From NCBI GenBank assembly GCA_014874455.1, contig JADBJL010000110.1:1-35590 (forward strand): a stretch of DNA of 35,590 nt. Direction: 5' to 3'. Below, one piece after another: positions 26,174 through 33,472 of this stretch; positions within the stretch are counted from its first letter, which is position 1, and every line of letters begins with the position of its first letter. Origin of the DNA: Thermomicrobiaceae bacterium. GTDB taxonomy: Bacteria > Chloroflexota > Chloroflexia > Thermomicrobiales > Thermomicrobiaceae. Both the position numbers and the translations under genes were made by a program. Under the pieces are notes generated by a model. The model saw only the letters and a program-made list of their open reading frames with translations. It was not told the origin of the DNA and made no database searches.

Positions 26174-27343
26174 ATGAGCCGGAGAGTCGTCGTCCTGGGT
26201 GCCGGGCCGGGTGGGCTGGCGGCAGCGCGAGCCCTGCGCCGCTACCTACCGCGAGAGGTCACCATCACGGTGGTCGACCGGGCCGATGAGCAACGCTTGG
26301 GGATCTCGCTCCTGCTGGTCATGCGTGGCTGGCGCAATCCCGCCGAGGTAAGCGTGCGCCCGGCTGACCTTCTCCGAGACGGTGTTTCGTTTCTCCAGGC
26401 GGAGGTCATCGGTCTCGATCCAGCCGGGCAGCGTGTCCATACCGACCGGGGCGAGCTTCCCTACGATGCGCTGGTCGTAGCGCTCGGCGCCGAGGTCGTG
26501 CCCGAGATGGTTCCCGGTCTGGAAGAGGCGATCACCGCGGGAGCCGCGGGGCACTTCTACACGCTCGGCGGCGCGCTCCAGCTCCGCGAGCGCCTCACCT
26601 GCTTCGCCGGGGGCCGGATCCTCGTGGTCGTCGCCCGGCTCCCCTACAAGTGCCCGCCGGCCCCGTACGAGGGGGCACTCCTGATCGCCGAGCGCCTGCG
26701 CGATCACGGGCTGAGCGACTCGTCGCGGGTCGAGCTGTTCACACCGGAGCCACAGCCGCTGGCAGTGGCTGGCCCGGCAGTGGGCCAGCAGCTCGCGGCT
26801 CTTCTGGCGGAGCGCGGCGTGGCCCTCCATGTCGGTCAGGAGCTGAGCGCGGTCGATACGGCGCGCCGCGAGGTCGTCTTCAGCTCTGGCACCCGCGAGC
26901 CGTTCGACCTGCTGGTCGTGATCCCGCCCCACCGGCCACCGGCCGTCGTGCGGGCGGCTGGCCTGGTCGGCGAGGCGGGATGGGTGCCGGTCGAGCTGCC
27001 GACGATGCGCACGCCAGTCGAGGCGGTCTGGGCGGTGGGCGACGTAACCGCCGTGAGGCTGCCGAGCGGCCTGCTGATGCCGAAGGCGGCCGTCTTCGCC
27101 CAGGAGCAGGGCGAGGCGGCCGCCCGCGATATCGCTCGCGCGCTGGGCGCGACGGTGCCGGAGCCGGAGGTCAGCGGGCGTGGCCGGTGCTGGTTCGTCA
27201 CCGGAGCGGGTGAGGCTGGCTACGTCGAGGGGGAGTTCCTCGCCGAGCCGACCCCCGTCGTCCGGCTGTATCCGCCGGCACCTGAGCACTTCCAGACGAT
27301 GGAGCAGGAACTGGCAGCCTGGAGCGCTCAAGGGCAGGGTTGA
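26174..27343 (+). CDS. FAD-dependent oxidoreductase, sulfide:quinone / flavocytochrome-c type
   Basis: This 389-aa flavoprotein starts with the FAD dinucleotide fold VVVLGAGPGGLAAARAL. It carries the sulfide-oxidoreductase motif LPYKCPPAPYEGA with C160, and a second cysteine C339 in GRCWFVTG. This matches the position of the redox disulfide in flavocytochrome c sulfide dehydrogenase (Cys161-Cys337) and two of the three cysteines of sulfide:quinone oxidoreductase. A third cysteine, C143, lies nearby. AVWAVGDVTA is the second FAD contact. It lacks the long C-terminal membrane-binding helices of typical SQR. ATG 26174 has GGGAGGGAGAG upstream. Oxidation of sulfide or a related sulfur compound is plausible; a generic NADH-type reductase is the alternative. 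Confidence 0.75.
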   Translation: MSRRVVVLGAGPGGLAAARALRRYLPREVTITVVDRADEQRLGISLLLVMRGWRNPAEVSVRPADLLRDGVSFLQAEVIGLDPAGQRVHTDRGELPYDALVVALGAEVVPEMVPGLEEAITAGAAGHFYTLGGALQLRERLTCFAGGRILVVVARLPYKCPPAPYEGALLIAERLRDHGLSDSSRVELFTPEPQPLAVAGPAVGQQLAALLAERGVALHVGQELSAVDTARREVVFSSGTREPFDLLVVIPPHRPPAVVRAAGLVGEAGWVPVELPTMRTPVEAVWAVGDVTAVRLPSGLLMPKAAVFAQEQGEAAARDIARALGATVPEPEVSGRGRCWFVTGAGEAGYVEGEFLAEPTPVVRLYPPAPEHFQTMEQELAAWSAQGQG

Positions 27344-27348
27344 CCGGG

Positions 27349-28134
27349 TCACTCGCCGTAGCCGCGGGCAGCCTGCGCCTCCAGGCCGAGCGTCCGCACG
27401 CCAGCGGTGGCTCCGCCGAGCATGAAGCCGATGTCGCTCCCGGCGGTCAGGAAGAGGAAGCCCTGCTCGGCCCGGCGCAGCGCATCTTCGGGGCTGTAGG
27501 CGGCGAAGCCGGCGATCTTGCCGGTATTGCGGCAGGCCTCGACGACCCGCTCGATGGCCCGGGCGTGACGGTCGTCTTCAGCCGCGCGCCGCGGGTCGAT
27601 GCCGAGCGAGAGCGCCAGGTCGGCCGGGCCGATCCAGCAGCCGTCGATGCCTGGCACCGAGAGAATCGCCTCGGCGTTGTCGACCGCCTGAATGCTCTCG
27701 ATCTGGACGGCGACGAACAGCTCGTCGTTGATCCGGTCAGGATAGTCGCTGCCGTAGACGCGGGCACGTCCCCAACCCCAGGAGCGACGGCCCCGCGGCG
27801 GAAGCAGGCAGGCATCGGCGACCGCCTGTGCTTCCTCGCGGGTGTGCACCATCGGGACGACGATGCCGAGCGCGCCTTCGTCGAGCAACCGGCCGATCAG
27901 GGTGTAGTCGTTGCGGGCGACGCGGGCCATCGGCACGGCGGTGCCGTGGGTCAGCGCCATCAGGGTGAGGACGGTCGACTCCGGGCTGAACGAACCGTGC
28001 TGGGTATCGATCAGGATGAAATCGACGCCGCAGCTCGCCAGCGCTTCACCCACCAGCGCTGAGCCGAGCTGCAGCGAGTAGCCGAAGGCCGGACGGCCCT
28101 GGAGCATCTTGTGCTTGGCGGTATTCGCGCGCAT
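27349..28134 (-). CDS. HpcH/HpaI-family class II aldolase
   Basis: This 261-aa metal-dependent aldolase is of the 2,4-dihydroxyhept-2-enedioate / 2-keto-3-deoxy-sugar-acid family, which reversibly splits pyruvate from longer keto acids. Motifs are FILIDTQHGSFS (catalytic His), a basic RVARND segment, GALGIVVPMVHTREEA, the metal ligand Glu in VAVQIES and the Asp in GCWIGPADLALSLG. ATG 28134 is chosen for GGAGG just upstream. Its stop lies only five bases from the stop of the convergent flavoprotein gene. The pathway is unclear from context. Confidence 0.88.
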   Translation of the reverse strand: MRANTAKHKMLQGRPAFGYSLQLGSALVGEALASCGVDFILIDTQHGSFSPESTVLTLMALTHGTAVPMARVARNDYTLIGRLLDEGALGIVVPMVHTREEAQAVADACLLPPRGRRSWGWGRARVYGSDYPDRINDELFVAVQIESIQAVDNAEAILSVPGIDGCWIGPADLALSLGIDPRRAAEDDRHARAIERVVEACRNTGKIAGFAAYSPEDALRRAEQGFLFLTAGSDIGFMLGGATAGVRTLGLEAQAARGYGE

Positions 28135-28407
28135 AGCCACCTCCACGAACCCCGATCCCGAACAGCACTGGCACCGGCCTACCACGGCAGCCGGTGAGCG
28201 CCCCGGTTACCCTACCGCAGCACGCCGATCTGCGAAAGGGCTGAGTGCCAGCACAAAGTGACCGCAGCGGCCGAACACCGCTGCGATCGTCCTGTGGTAC
28301 ACCCTCTCGGCAGCGGCATGCACCGGGTATCCTCACTGGCATACGCTCGGAGTCCGAGCGAGCACTGGTGCTCAGCGAGAGAGGCACCGACCGAAAGGGG
28401 GCCGGTT

Positions 28408-28936
28408 ATGTTCTACACGCGCAAGGGAGACCAGGGCTATACCGACCTGCTCGGCGGCCGTGTCCCCAAGTATGCCCCCCGCCCGGAGACGTACGGCACG
28501 CTCGACGAAGCCACGTCTGCCATCGGCCTGGCCCGCGCGCTCGCCGCCAGCCCGCGCACCAAGCAGATCCTGGTGCAGGTGCAGCGTGACCTCTACGTGA
28601 TGATGGCAGAGCTCGCCTTCGCCCCGGGCGTCGAGCAGCAGCGCTACCACATCACTGCCGAGCACGTGCAGCGCGTCGAGCACGAGACCGACCAGCTCAC
28701 GGCTGAGGTGCCGCTGGGACGGCACTTCATCCTGCCCGGCGACAGCGTAGCGGGGGCGGCGCTCGACCTGGCCCGCACGGTCGTCCGCCGGGCGGAGCGG
28801 CTCGTCGCCAAGCTGTACCACGAGGGCGAGGTGCACAACGACCAGCTCCTGCCGTACCTCAACCGGCTATCGTCGCTGCTCTTCATCCTGGCTCGCTTCG
28901 AAGACCGCGAGGCGGGCGTCACCCCCACGCCGGCCA
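28408..28936 (+). CDS. PduO-type ATP:cob(I)alamin adenosyltransferase, 3' end lost at an adapter
   Basis: The enzyme converts cob(I)alamin to adenosylcobalamin. About 176 native residues are present. They include YTRKGDQGYTDLLGG (the ATP-binding N-terminal loop), YGTLDEATSAIGLARAL, VQRDLYVMMAELAF, HFILPGDSVAGAALDLART, the VVRRAERL signature and YLNRLSSLLFILARFEDREAG. Family members are about 180-190 aa, so only the last few residues are lost. At 28937 the frame enters an Illumina adapter and reads on nonsensically to a stop at 29196. ATG 28408 has GAAAGGGGG upstream. TATCCT about 75 bases upstream may be the -10. Confidence 0.88.
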
Positions 28937-28957
28937 AGATCGGAAGAGCACACGTCT
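28937..28957 (+). other. Illumina sequencing-adapter sequence (assembly artefact)
   Basis: Twenty-one consecutive bases, beginning AGATCGGAAGAGC and ending ACACGTCT, are identical to the start of the standard TruSeq read-1 3' adapter. This is synthetic sequence, not genome. The join at this point is therefore artificial; bases may be missing, or the flanks may not be adjacent. Confidence 0.95.
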
Positions 28958-28963
28958 GGGCCA

Positions 28964-29638
28964 TCACCAGCCTTCAGGGATCCAGACTCCGAGCTGGGCC
29001 GCGTGCTCGCGGAGGTGGCCGGTGCGCCGGCGCAGCGCCTTGGCGAGCGTCCACTCCTCGCCGTCATGCTCGAAGACGGCCCCGCGCTGCTCGATCGGCA
29101 TCAACCGGACGATCGACGCGAAGGCGCGCCCTGCCACCCGCACCGCCGCGACCGGATCGGTCGGGAGATCGACCTTTAGGCGGCCATCCCTGCTGAGCCG
29201 CGAGGCGTACCAGATGTCGAGCTCGGCGACGTGGTGAAGGATCTCGTCCGGCGACCAGCCAGCCGGGGGCGCGGACGCTGCCTGCCAGGCTGGAAGGGCT
29301 AGCCGGTACAGCGCGACCAGCTCCGCCAGCGCAGCCTCCCCCACCCGGAGCGTCTCGTCGATGGCCTGCGCGCTTGGAGCCAGGCGGTCAGCCGCGAAGC
29401 AGGGACCGCGTCCTCCCGGCAGTGCTTCTCGCAGCTCGCTTACCCGGACTTCGATCGTCCCGCACGCCGGTGCCTGGAGACCGTGACGGCACAGCCAGTC
29501 CAGGTGCGCAGCGACAATCTCTGGAGCGATCTCGACGAGCCCGTCGAGGATCGTTGCCTCGAACTGGCAACCAGGCAGCTCCGGGACGAAGCCAAGGTAC
29601 GAAGCACTCCAGCGCTCGACGAGGAGAGCGAACGGCAC
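28964..29638 (-). CDS. HicB-like domain fused to a DinB-like domain
   Basis: This 224-aa protein has two parts. Residues 1-80 look like a HicB antitoxin fold (SASYLGFVPELPGCQFEAT, then a helix and APEIVAAHLDWLCRHG). The remainder is a DinB/YfiT-like four-helix bundle with histidines placed for metal binding (SPDEILHHVAELDIWYASRL, RRRTGHLREHAAQLG). No HicA toxin gene is adjacent. GTG 29638 has AGGAG seven bases upstream. It lies 27 bases after dcd and is probably co-transcribed with it. The stop codon is complete but only six bases from the adapter. DinB-type proteins include thiol-dependent transferases; the function here is unknown. Confidence 0.75.
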   Translation of the reverse strand: MPFALLVERWSASYLGFVPELPGCQFEATILDGLVEIAPEIVAAHLDWLCRHGLQAPACGTIEVRVSELREALPGGRGPCFAADRLAPSAQAIDETLRVGEAALAELVALYRLALPAWQAASAPPAGWSPDEILHHVAELDIWYASRLSRDGRLKVDLPTDPVAAVRVAGRAFASIVRLMPIEQRGAVFEHDGEEWTLAKALRRRTGHLREHAAQLGVWIPEGW

Positions 29639-29665
29639 CGCTCCGCTCCTGAAGACCGCCTCGCC

Positions 29666-30256
29666 TTACTCCCCGTTGCCCAGGAGGCTCAGCTCCTCGG
29701 CCAGCCGGCTCGGCTTGGGATCCCGCTGGCCGGCGTACTTGTTGCCTCGCTTCTTGCTGTAGGGCACCAGCGCGGGCGAACTGAGCTGTTCGAAGGTGAA
29801 GGAGCAGATGCGCATCCCGGGATAGAGCGCAACGGCCATCCGGCCGAGGTTGGAGAGCTCCATCGTCGCCGTACCCGCCCAGCCGGGCTCGAACACCGCC
29901 GCGGTGCTGTGGACAGTAATCCCGAGCCGGGCGATGCTGCTGCGCCCCTCGAGCCGGCCCACCAGGTCGTCCGCCAGTTCCAGGTACTCGAGCGTCGAGG
30001 CCAGGGCGAAGTCTCCCGCCTGCATGATGAAGGCTTCGCCCTCGGGCACGACGATCGTCCGCATCGCTTCGCCGATCGACTGGGGCTGGCGGGGATCGAT
30101 ATAGGAGAAGCGCGAGTGCTCGAAGACCATGAACGTGTTGCCCAGGCGCAAGTCGATGGAGCAAGAGCCGAGCTGCGTCTCCAGATCGGGCTCTGGAGTG
30201 ATCTTGATGCGACCGCTCTTCAGCGCGGCCAGGATATCGCGATCGGAGAGGATCAT
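29666..30256 (-). CDS. dcd: dCTP deaminase
   Basis: The 196-aa enzyme deaminates dCTP to dUTP, the route to thymidylate. It opens MILSDRDILAALKSG, followed by LGSCSIDLRLGNTF, the nucleotide-binding EGRSSIARLGITVHSTAAV, the catalytic glutamate in TATMELSNLG and ALYPGMRICSFTFEQL. A C-terminal lid of about 30 residues (YSKKRGNKYAGQRDPKPS) closes over the substrate. ATG 30256 is preceded by GGAGG. The related bifunctional dCTP deaminase/dUTPase cannot be excluded from sequence alone. It has its own promoter, divergent from the LCP gene. Confidence 0.93.
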   Translation of the reverse strand: MILSDRDILAALKSGRIKITPEPDLETQLGSCSIDLRLGNTFMVFEHSRFSYIDPRQPQSIGEAMRTIVVPEGEAFIMQAGDFALASTLEYLELADDLVGRLEGRSSIARLGITVHSTAAVFEPGWAGTATMELSNLGRMAVALYPGMRICSFTFEQLSSPALVPYSKKRGNKYAGQRDPKPSRLAEELSLLGNGE

Positions 30257-30328
30257 GGAACCTCCAGGACGCCGGTGCCCGGATCACCGGGACGCGGCAT
30301 GCCGACGCGCACCGACTGTACGTACGTG

Positions 30329-30357
30329 AGTATGCGCCGGGGCTGTGAGACCGTCAA
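30329..30357 (-). promoter_or_regulatory. Promoter of dcd
   Basis: Minus-strand TTGACG (30357-30352) and CATACT (30334-30329) with a 17-base spacer. An 8-base palindrome GTACGTAC follows in the leader. Confidence 0.6.
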
Positions 30358-30439
30358 GCCTGACGCATTCGAGCGACACGGGCCGGGATTCAGCGGGCGC
30401 TCGCGCCGGCCCCCTTCCCTTGCACGCGCTGGTGGCTGC

Positions 30440-30474
30440 TATACTCCACAACTGCCGTGCCGGCACGTGCCGGC
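30440..30474 (+). promoter_or_regulatory. -10 element and 16-bp palindrome before the LCP gene
   Basis: TATACT (30440-30445) is a strong -10 without a clear -35. It is followed at the expected start of transcription by the perfect palindrome GCCGGCACGTGCCGGC (30459-30474), a candidate repressor operator or leader hairpin, before the ATG at 30495. Confidence 0.55.
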
Positions 30475-30494
30475 GAGGCAAGGGAAGGGGTCGT

Positions 30495-32222
30495 ATGGAG
30501 GGCACCCCAGCGAATCCGCCGCCGGAACCGGCCCCGCTGGTCCGGTTGACGGCCGGGCAGATTCGCCAGGCACGGCAACGCCGCCAGGGGCATCCTGTAG
30601 GCGAGATGGAGCCGCCGGCCTCGGGGAGCGCGGCGGCGCTCACGGGCGTGCCCAAGGGGGCAAGACGTGGCCGTCGCTCGCGAGCGCGCGTCGCGGTGGG
30701 CCTCGTCAGCTTCACGCTCATTGCTGGCCTGCTGGTCTACCTTATCCCCATCGTCCTCGCTGCTCGCGACGCCTACGAGAAGATCTTCGTGACGCCGGCC
30801 CCGCGTCCTACCGTCGTCGTCAATCCGCAGGGAACGCCGGAACTCGTGTTCCCGACCCCGGGATCGGGGGAACCGCCGGTCCAGCTCCCCAACTGGGAGA
30901 AGAAAGACCGGATCAATATCCTCCTGCTCGGCGTCGACAAGCGCGAGTCGGAGGATGTGCCCCGCTCCGACACCATGATCATCGTCACCATCGACCCACT
31001 GACGCGCGACGTCGCGATGCTCTCGATCCCGCGCGACCTGCTGGTGACCATCCCCGGATACGGTGACACGAAGATCAACGCCGCGTATTCGTATGGCGCC
31101 CAGACCGAGGTGACCGGCCCCGGGCTGGTACGCGCGACCATCGAGTACAACTTCGGCATCCCGATCCACTACTTCGCGGAGGTCGACTTCGAAGGCTTCG
31201 TCAAGATCGTCGATACCCTCGGCGGCGTGACTGTCGATGTGCCAGCGCCGATCAAGGACGACGAGTACCCGGGCGAGCGCTACGACTACACGCGCGTCTA
31301 CTTTCCCACCGGTCTCCAGCACATGGACGGCCGTACCGCCTTGCGTTACGTGCGCACCCGGCACGACGACAACGACTTCGCCCGCGGGGCTCGCCAGCAA
31401 CAGGTGTTGCAGGTACTGCGCGAACAGGGTATCCGGCTCAACTTGATCGCCAGGGCGGACAAGCTCCTGGCCCAACTCGGCGATGCCGTGCGCACCGACC
31501 TGAGCCCGACCGAAGTCCTGGCGCTGGCCAAGCTCGGAACCGAGATCGACCGGAACAAGATCCGCACCTATAGCTTGCTCAACGCGACCTACTCGTATTG
31601 GGAGCCGGGGCAGCCCTACTACTTGATCCCGGACTGGGGCGCTATCCAGCACGTACTGAACGAGATGATGCCGCCGCGCGAGGGCCAGCCGGTTCCCCAG
31701 GTACGCGCAAGCGCTGTCCAGGTTCCGGAGCACGCTCCGGCGTTCGAACCGACTGTCCCGCCTGACGAGCCGCCACCGACGCCGGAAGCCGTCCCCACTC
31801 CGGCGGTCGAGGAACCCACACCGACCGAGCAGGTCACCCCCACTCCGGCCCCTGAGGAGGCAACGCCGCCAGCGGCGACAGCGACCCCGAGTGCCACGCC
31901 GACGGAAGAGTCGAACGCGCCCGTAGCCAATCCGGCGATCCTGGTGCAGAACGGTACCTTTACCGACGGGCTGGCTGCACAAGCCGCAGCGACCTTGCAG
32001 GCGCACGGCTTCACCAACGTGACCTACGCCCAGGCCCCGGACGCCGGCAACTATCCGACATCGCTGGTCATCGACTACTCCGGCAATCCCGACCTGGCGG
32101 TACAGGTCGCGGCCGTGCTCGGCCTGCCCCCCTCGGCAGCGATCGCTGGCGATCCCGCCTCGAGCGGTGGCTACGACATCGTCGTGATCCTCGGAGAGGA
32201 CGCGGCCGCCGCGTCGCAGTAG
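30495..32222 (+). CDS. LytR-CpsA-Psr (LCP) family cell-envelope protein with LytR_C domain
   Basis: This 575-aa single-pass membrane protein has a cytoplasmic basic N-terminus and one transmembrane helix at about 66-90. The extracellular LCP domain shows INILLLGVDKRESEDVPRSD, TMIIVTIDPLTRDVAMLSIP and TKINAAYSYG, and ends with YVRTRHDDNDFARGARQQ. These motifs carry the aspartates and arginines that bind lipid-pyrophosphate. A Pro/Thr/Glu-rich linker follows (about 405-475). The last 100 residues are a LytR_C domain (ILVQNGTFTDGLAAQAAATL). LCP enzymes attach glycopolymers to peptidoglycan or proteins. ATG 30495 has GGGAAGGGG upstream. Confidence 0.92.
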   Translation: MEGTPANPPPEPAPLVRLTAGQIRQARQRRQGHPVGEMEPPASGSAAALTGVPKGARRGRRSRARVAVGLVSFTLIAGLLVYLIPIVLAARDAYEKIFVTPAPRPTVVVNPQGTPELVFPTPGSGEPPVQLPNWEKKDRINILLLGVDKRESEDVPRSDTMIIVTIDPLTRDVAMLSIPRDLLVTIPGYGDTKINAAYSYGAQTEVTGPGLVRATIEYNFGIPIHYFAEVDFEGFVKIVDTLGGVTVDVPAPIKDDEYPGERYDYTRVYFPTGLQHMDGRTALRYVRTRHDDNDFARGARQQQVLQVLREQGIRLNLIARADKLLAQLGDAVRTDLSPTEVLALAKLGTEIDRNKIRTYSLLNATYSYWEPGQPYYLIPDWGAIQHVLNEMMPPREGQPVPQVRASAVQVPEHAPAFEPTVPPDEPPPTPEAVPTPAVEEPTPTEQVTPTPAPEEATPPAATATPSATPTEESNAPVANPAILVQNGTFTDGLAAQAAATLQAHGFTNVTYAQAPDAGNYPTSLVIDYSGNPDLAVQVAAVLGLPPSAAIAGDPASSGGYDIVVILGEDAAAASQ

Positions 32223-32294
32223 CGCTCCCCCAGTTCCGATATCCTTGCCGAGCGGGCGACTCCGCGATCGGACGAAGTGAGGAAAGGAGCGCCG

Positions 32295-33422
32295 ATGACC
32301 GGAGGGAGAGTCCGGCTCCTTTGGCTCCTTGCGCTTGCTAGCCTCCTGGTAGCCTGCGCCCGGCGTGCGCCTGGGACACCCACGACAGTACCAGAGACGC
32401 CCACTGCGGTACCCTCACCGACGCCCACGTCGACCGCCACGCCCCAGCCAACGCCGACCGCCACACCGACTCCTCTGCCGACGAGCGGCTACCTCGAGCT
32501 CGCCGGAGACCGGGTCGTCGGCGTCGTGGTGCTCGACCCACAGGACGATGCCCGCTACGCCGCGACCGCGACTGCGCTCTTCCGCCGCAGCGAGCGCGGC
32601 TGGGAGCGAGTGGGGCCGCTCCCCGGCCCGGGGACGCTCGTGTCGGCCCCGTCCGACCCCGCGACGCTGTATCTCGGTGACCACCCGCCCTGCTTTCAGG
32701 GCGGCGAGCCGGTCACGTTCTACCGCAGCCAGGACGGCGGCACGAGCTGGGAAGCGCTGGCCCAGGGCCAGGACGTTCGCCCGCTGCTCGTGCACCCTTC
32801 CGACCCGAATCTGGTCATCGGTGACCGTTGTCAGCTCGTCCTGAGCCAGAACGGTGGGGAGACCTGGGCCACGCTTCCGGGCGTCGAGGGGTTGACGGTC
32901 TTCGGCGCGGCGCTCGAGGGGACGAGCCTCTACGGCGTGTTGACCTCCGAGGGTGGCACCACCTGGCTGATGCGGTTCGACCTGTCCGACCCGAGGCGGC
33001 TCAGCCCGGGTGAGCGGCTGCTCGAGTTCTGGGGCGGCGGGACGGTGCTGGCACGAGGCGACCTGCTCCTGGTCGCCGAGCCGCGCGGTGTGCACATCAG
33101 CCACGACCGCGGCGCACGCTGGGAGTTCAGCCGGGCGGGCCTGGAGGACGTGACCATCTCGGTCGATCCGCTCACTGAATCGATCCCGACCGAGGAGCTG
33201 GCGCGCGGCTACGGGTTGCTTTCGGCTGCCGCCGATCCGGCTGACCCGCGCCACCTCTGGCTGGGAACGGTTCGCGGCCTGTACGAGAGCCTGGACGGTG
33301 GAGCGACCTGGCAGCGAGTCACCACGGTGCCGGCCACAGAGATCCGCGAGATTACGGTCGCCCGGGGAGGGAGCCTCCTCTACCTGGGGACACCGGAGGG
33401 GATCTTCGTCCTGCCAACCTAG
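32295..33422 (+). CDS. Lipoprotein with BNR/Asp-box beta-propeller repeats
   Basis: This 375-aa protein has a type II signal peptide with lipobox LVAC (C21). A stretch of about 45 residues rich in Thr and Pro (TPTSTATPQPTPTATPTP) probably spans the envelope. The rest is a beta-propeller with Asp-box (BNR) hairpins SQDGGTSWEAL, SQNGGETWATL, SHDRGARWEF and SLDGGATWQRV, like the sortilin/Ycf48-type photosystem-assembly folds, but specific function cannot be read. ATG 32295 has AGGAG five bases upstream. It follows the LCP gene by 72 bases and may be co-transcribed. GATATCCT near 32237 may be a separate -10. Confidence 0.8.
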   Translation: MTGGRVRLLWLLALASLLVACARRAPGTPTTVPETPTAVPSPTPTSTATPQPTPTATPTPLPTSGYLELAGDRVVGVVVLDPQDDARYAATATALFRRSERGWERVGPLPGPGTLVSAPSDPATLYLGDHPPCFQGGEPVTFYRSQDGGTSWEALAQGQDVRPLLVHPSDPNLVIGDRCQLVLSQNGGETWATLPGVEGLTVFGAALEGTSLYGVLTSEGGTTWLMRFDLSDPRRLSPGERLLEFWGGGTVLARGDLLLVAEPRGVHISHDRGARWEFSRAGLEDVTISVDPLTESIPTEELARGYGLLSAAADPADPRHLWLGTVRGLYESLDGGATWQRVTTVPATEIREITVARGGSLLYLGTPEGIFVLPT

Positions 33423-33425
33423 GCT

Positions 33426-33448
33426 GGCGAGCCGGGGAGCACCTCGCC
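33426..33448. terminator. Hairpin between convergent lipoprotein and argS genes
   Basis: GGCGAG (33426-33431) pairs with CTCGCC (33443-33448) across an 11-base loop in the 50-base gap between two convergent stops. It could serve both strands, but the stem is short and lacks T-runs. Confidence 0.35.
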
Positions 33449-33472
33449 GCGCCCGAGCGGGAGGCGCTGGCG

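Noticed and set aside
28937-29196. C-terminal extension of the cobalamin adenosyltransferase to 29196
   Set aside because: It is read through adapter sequence and then antisense to the dinB-like gene; it is an artefact.
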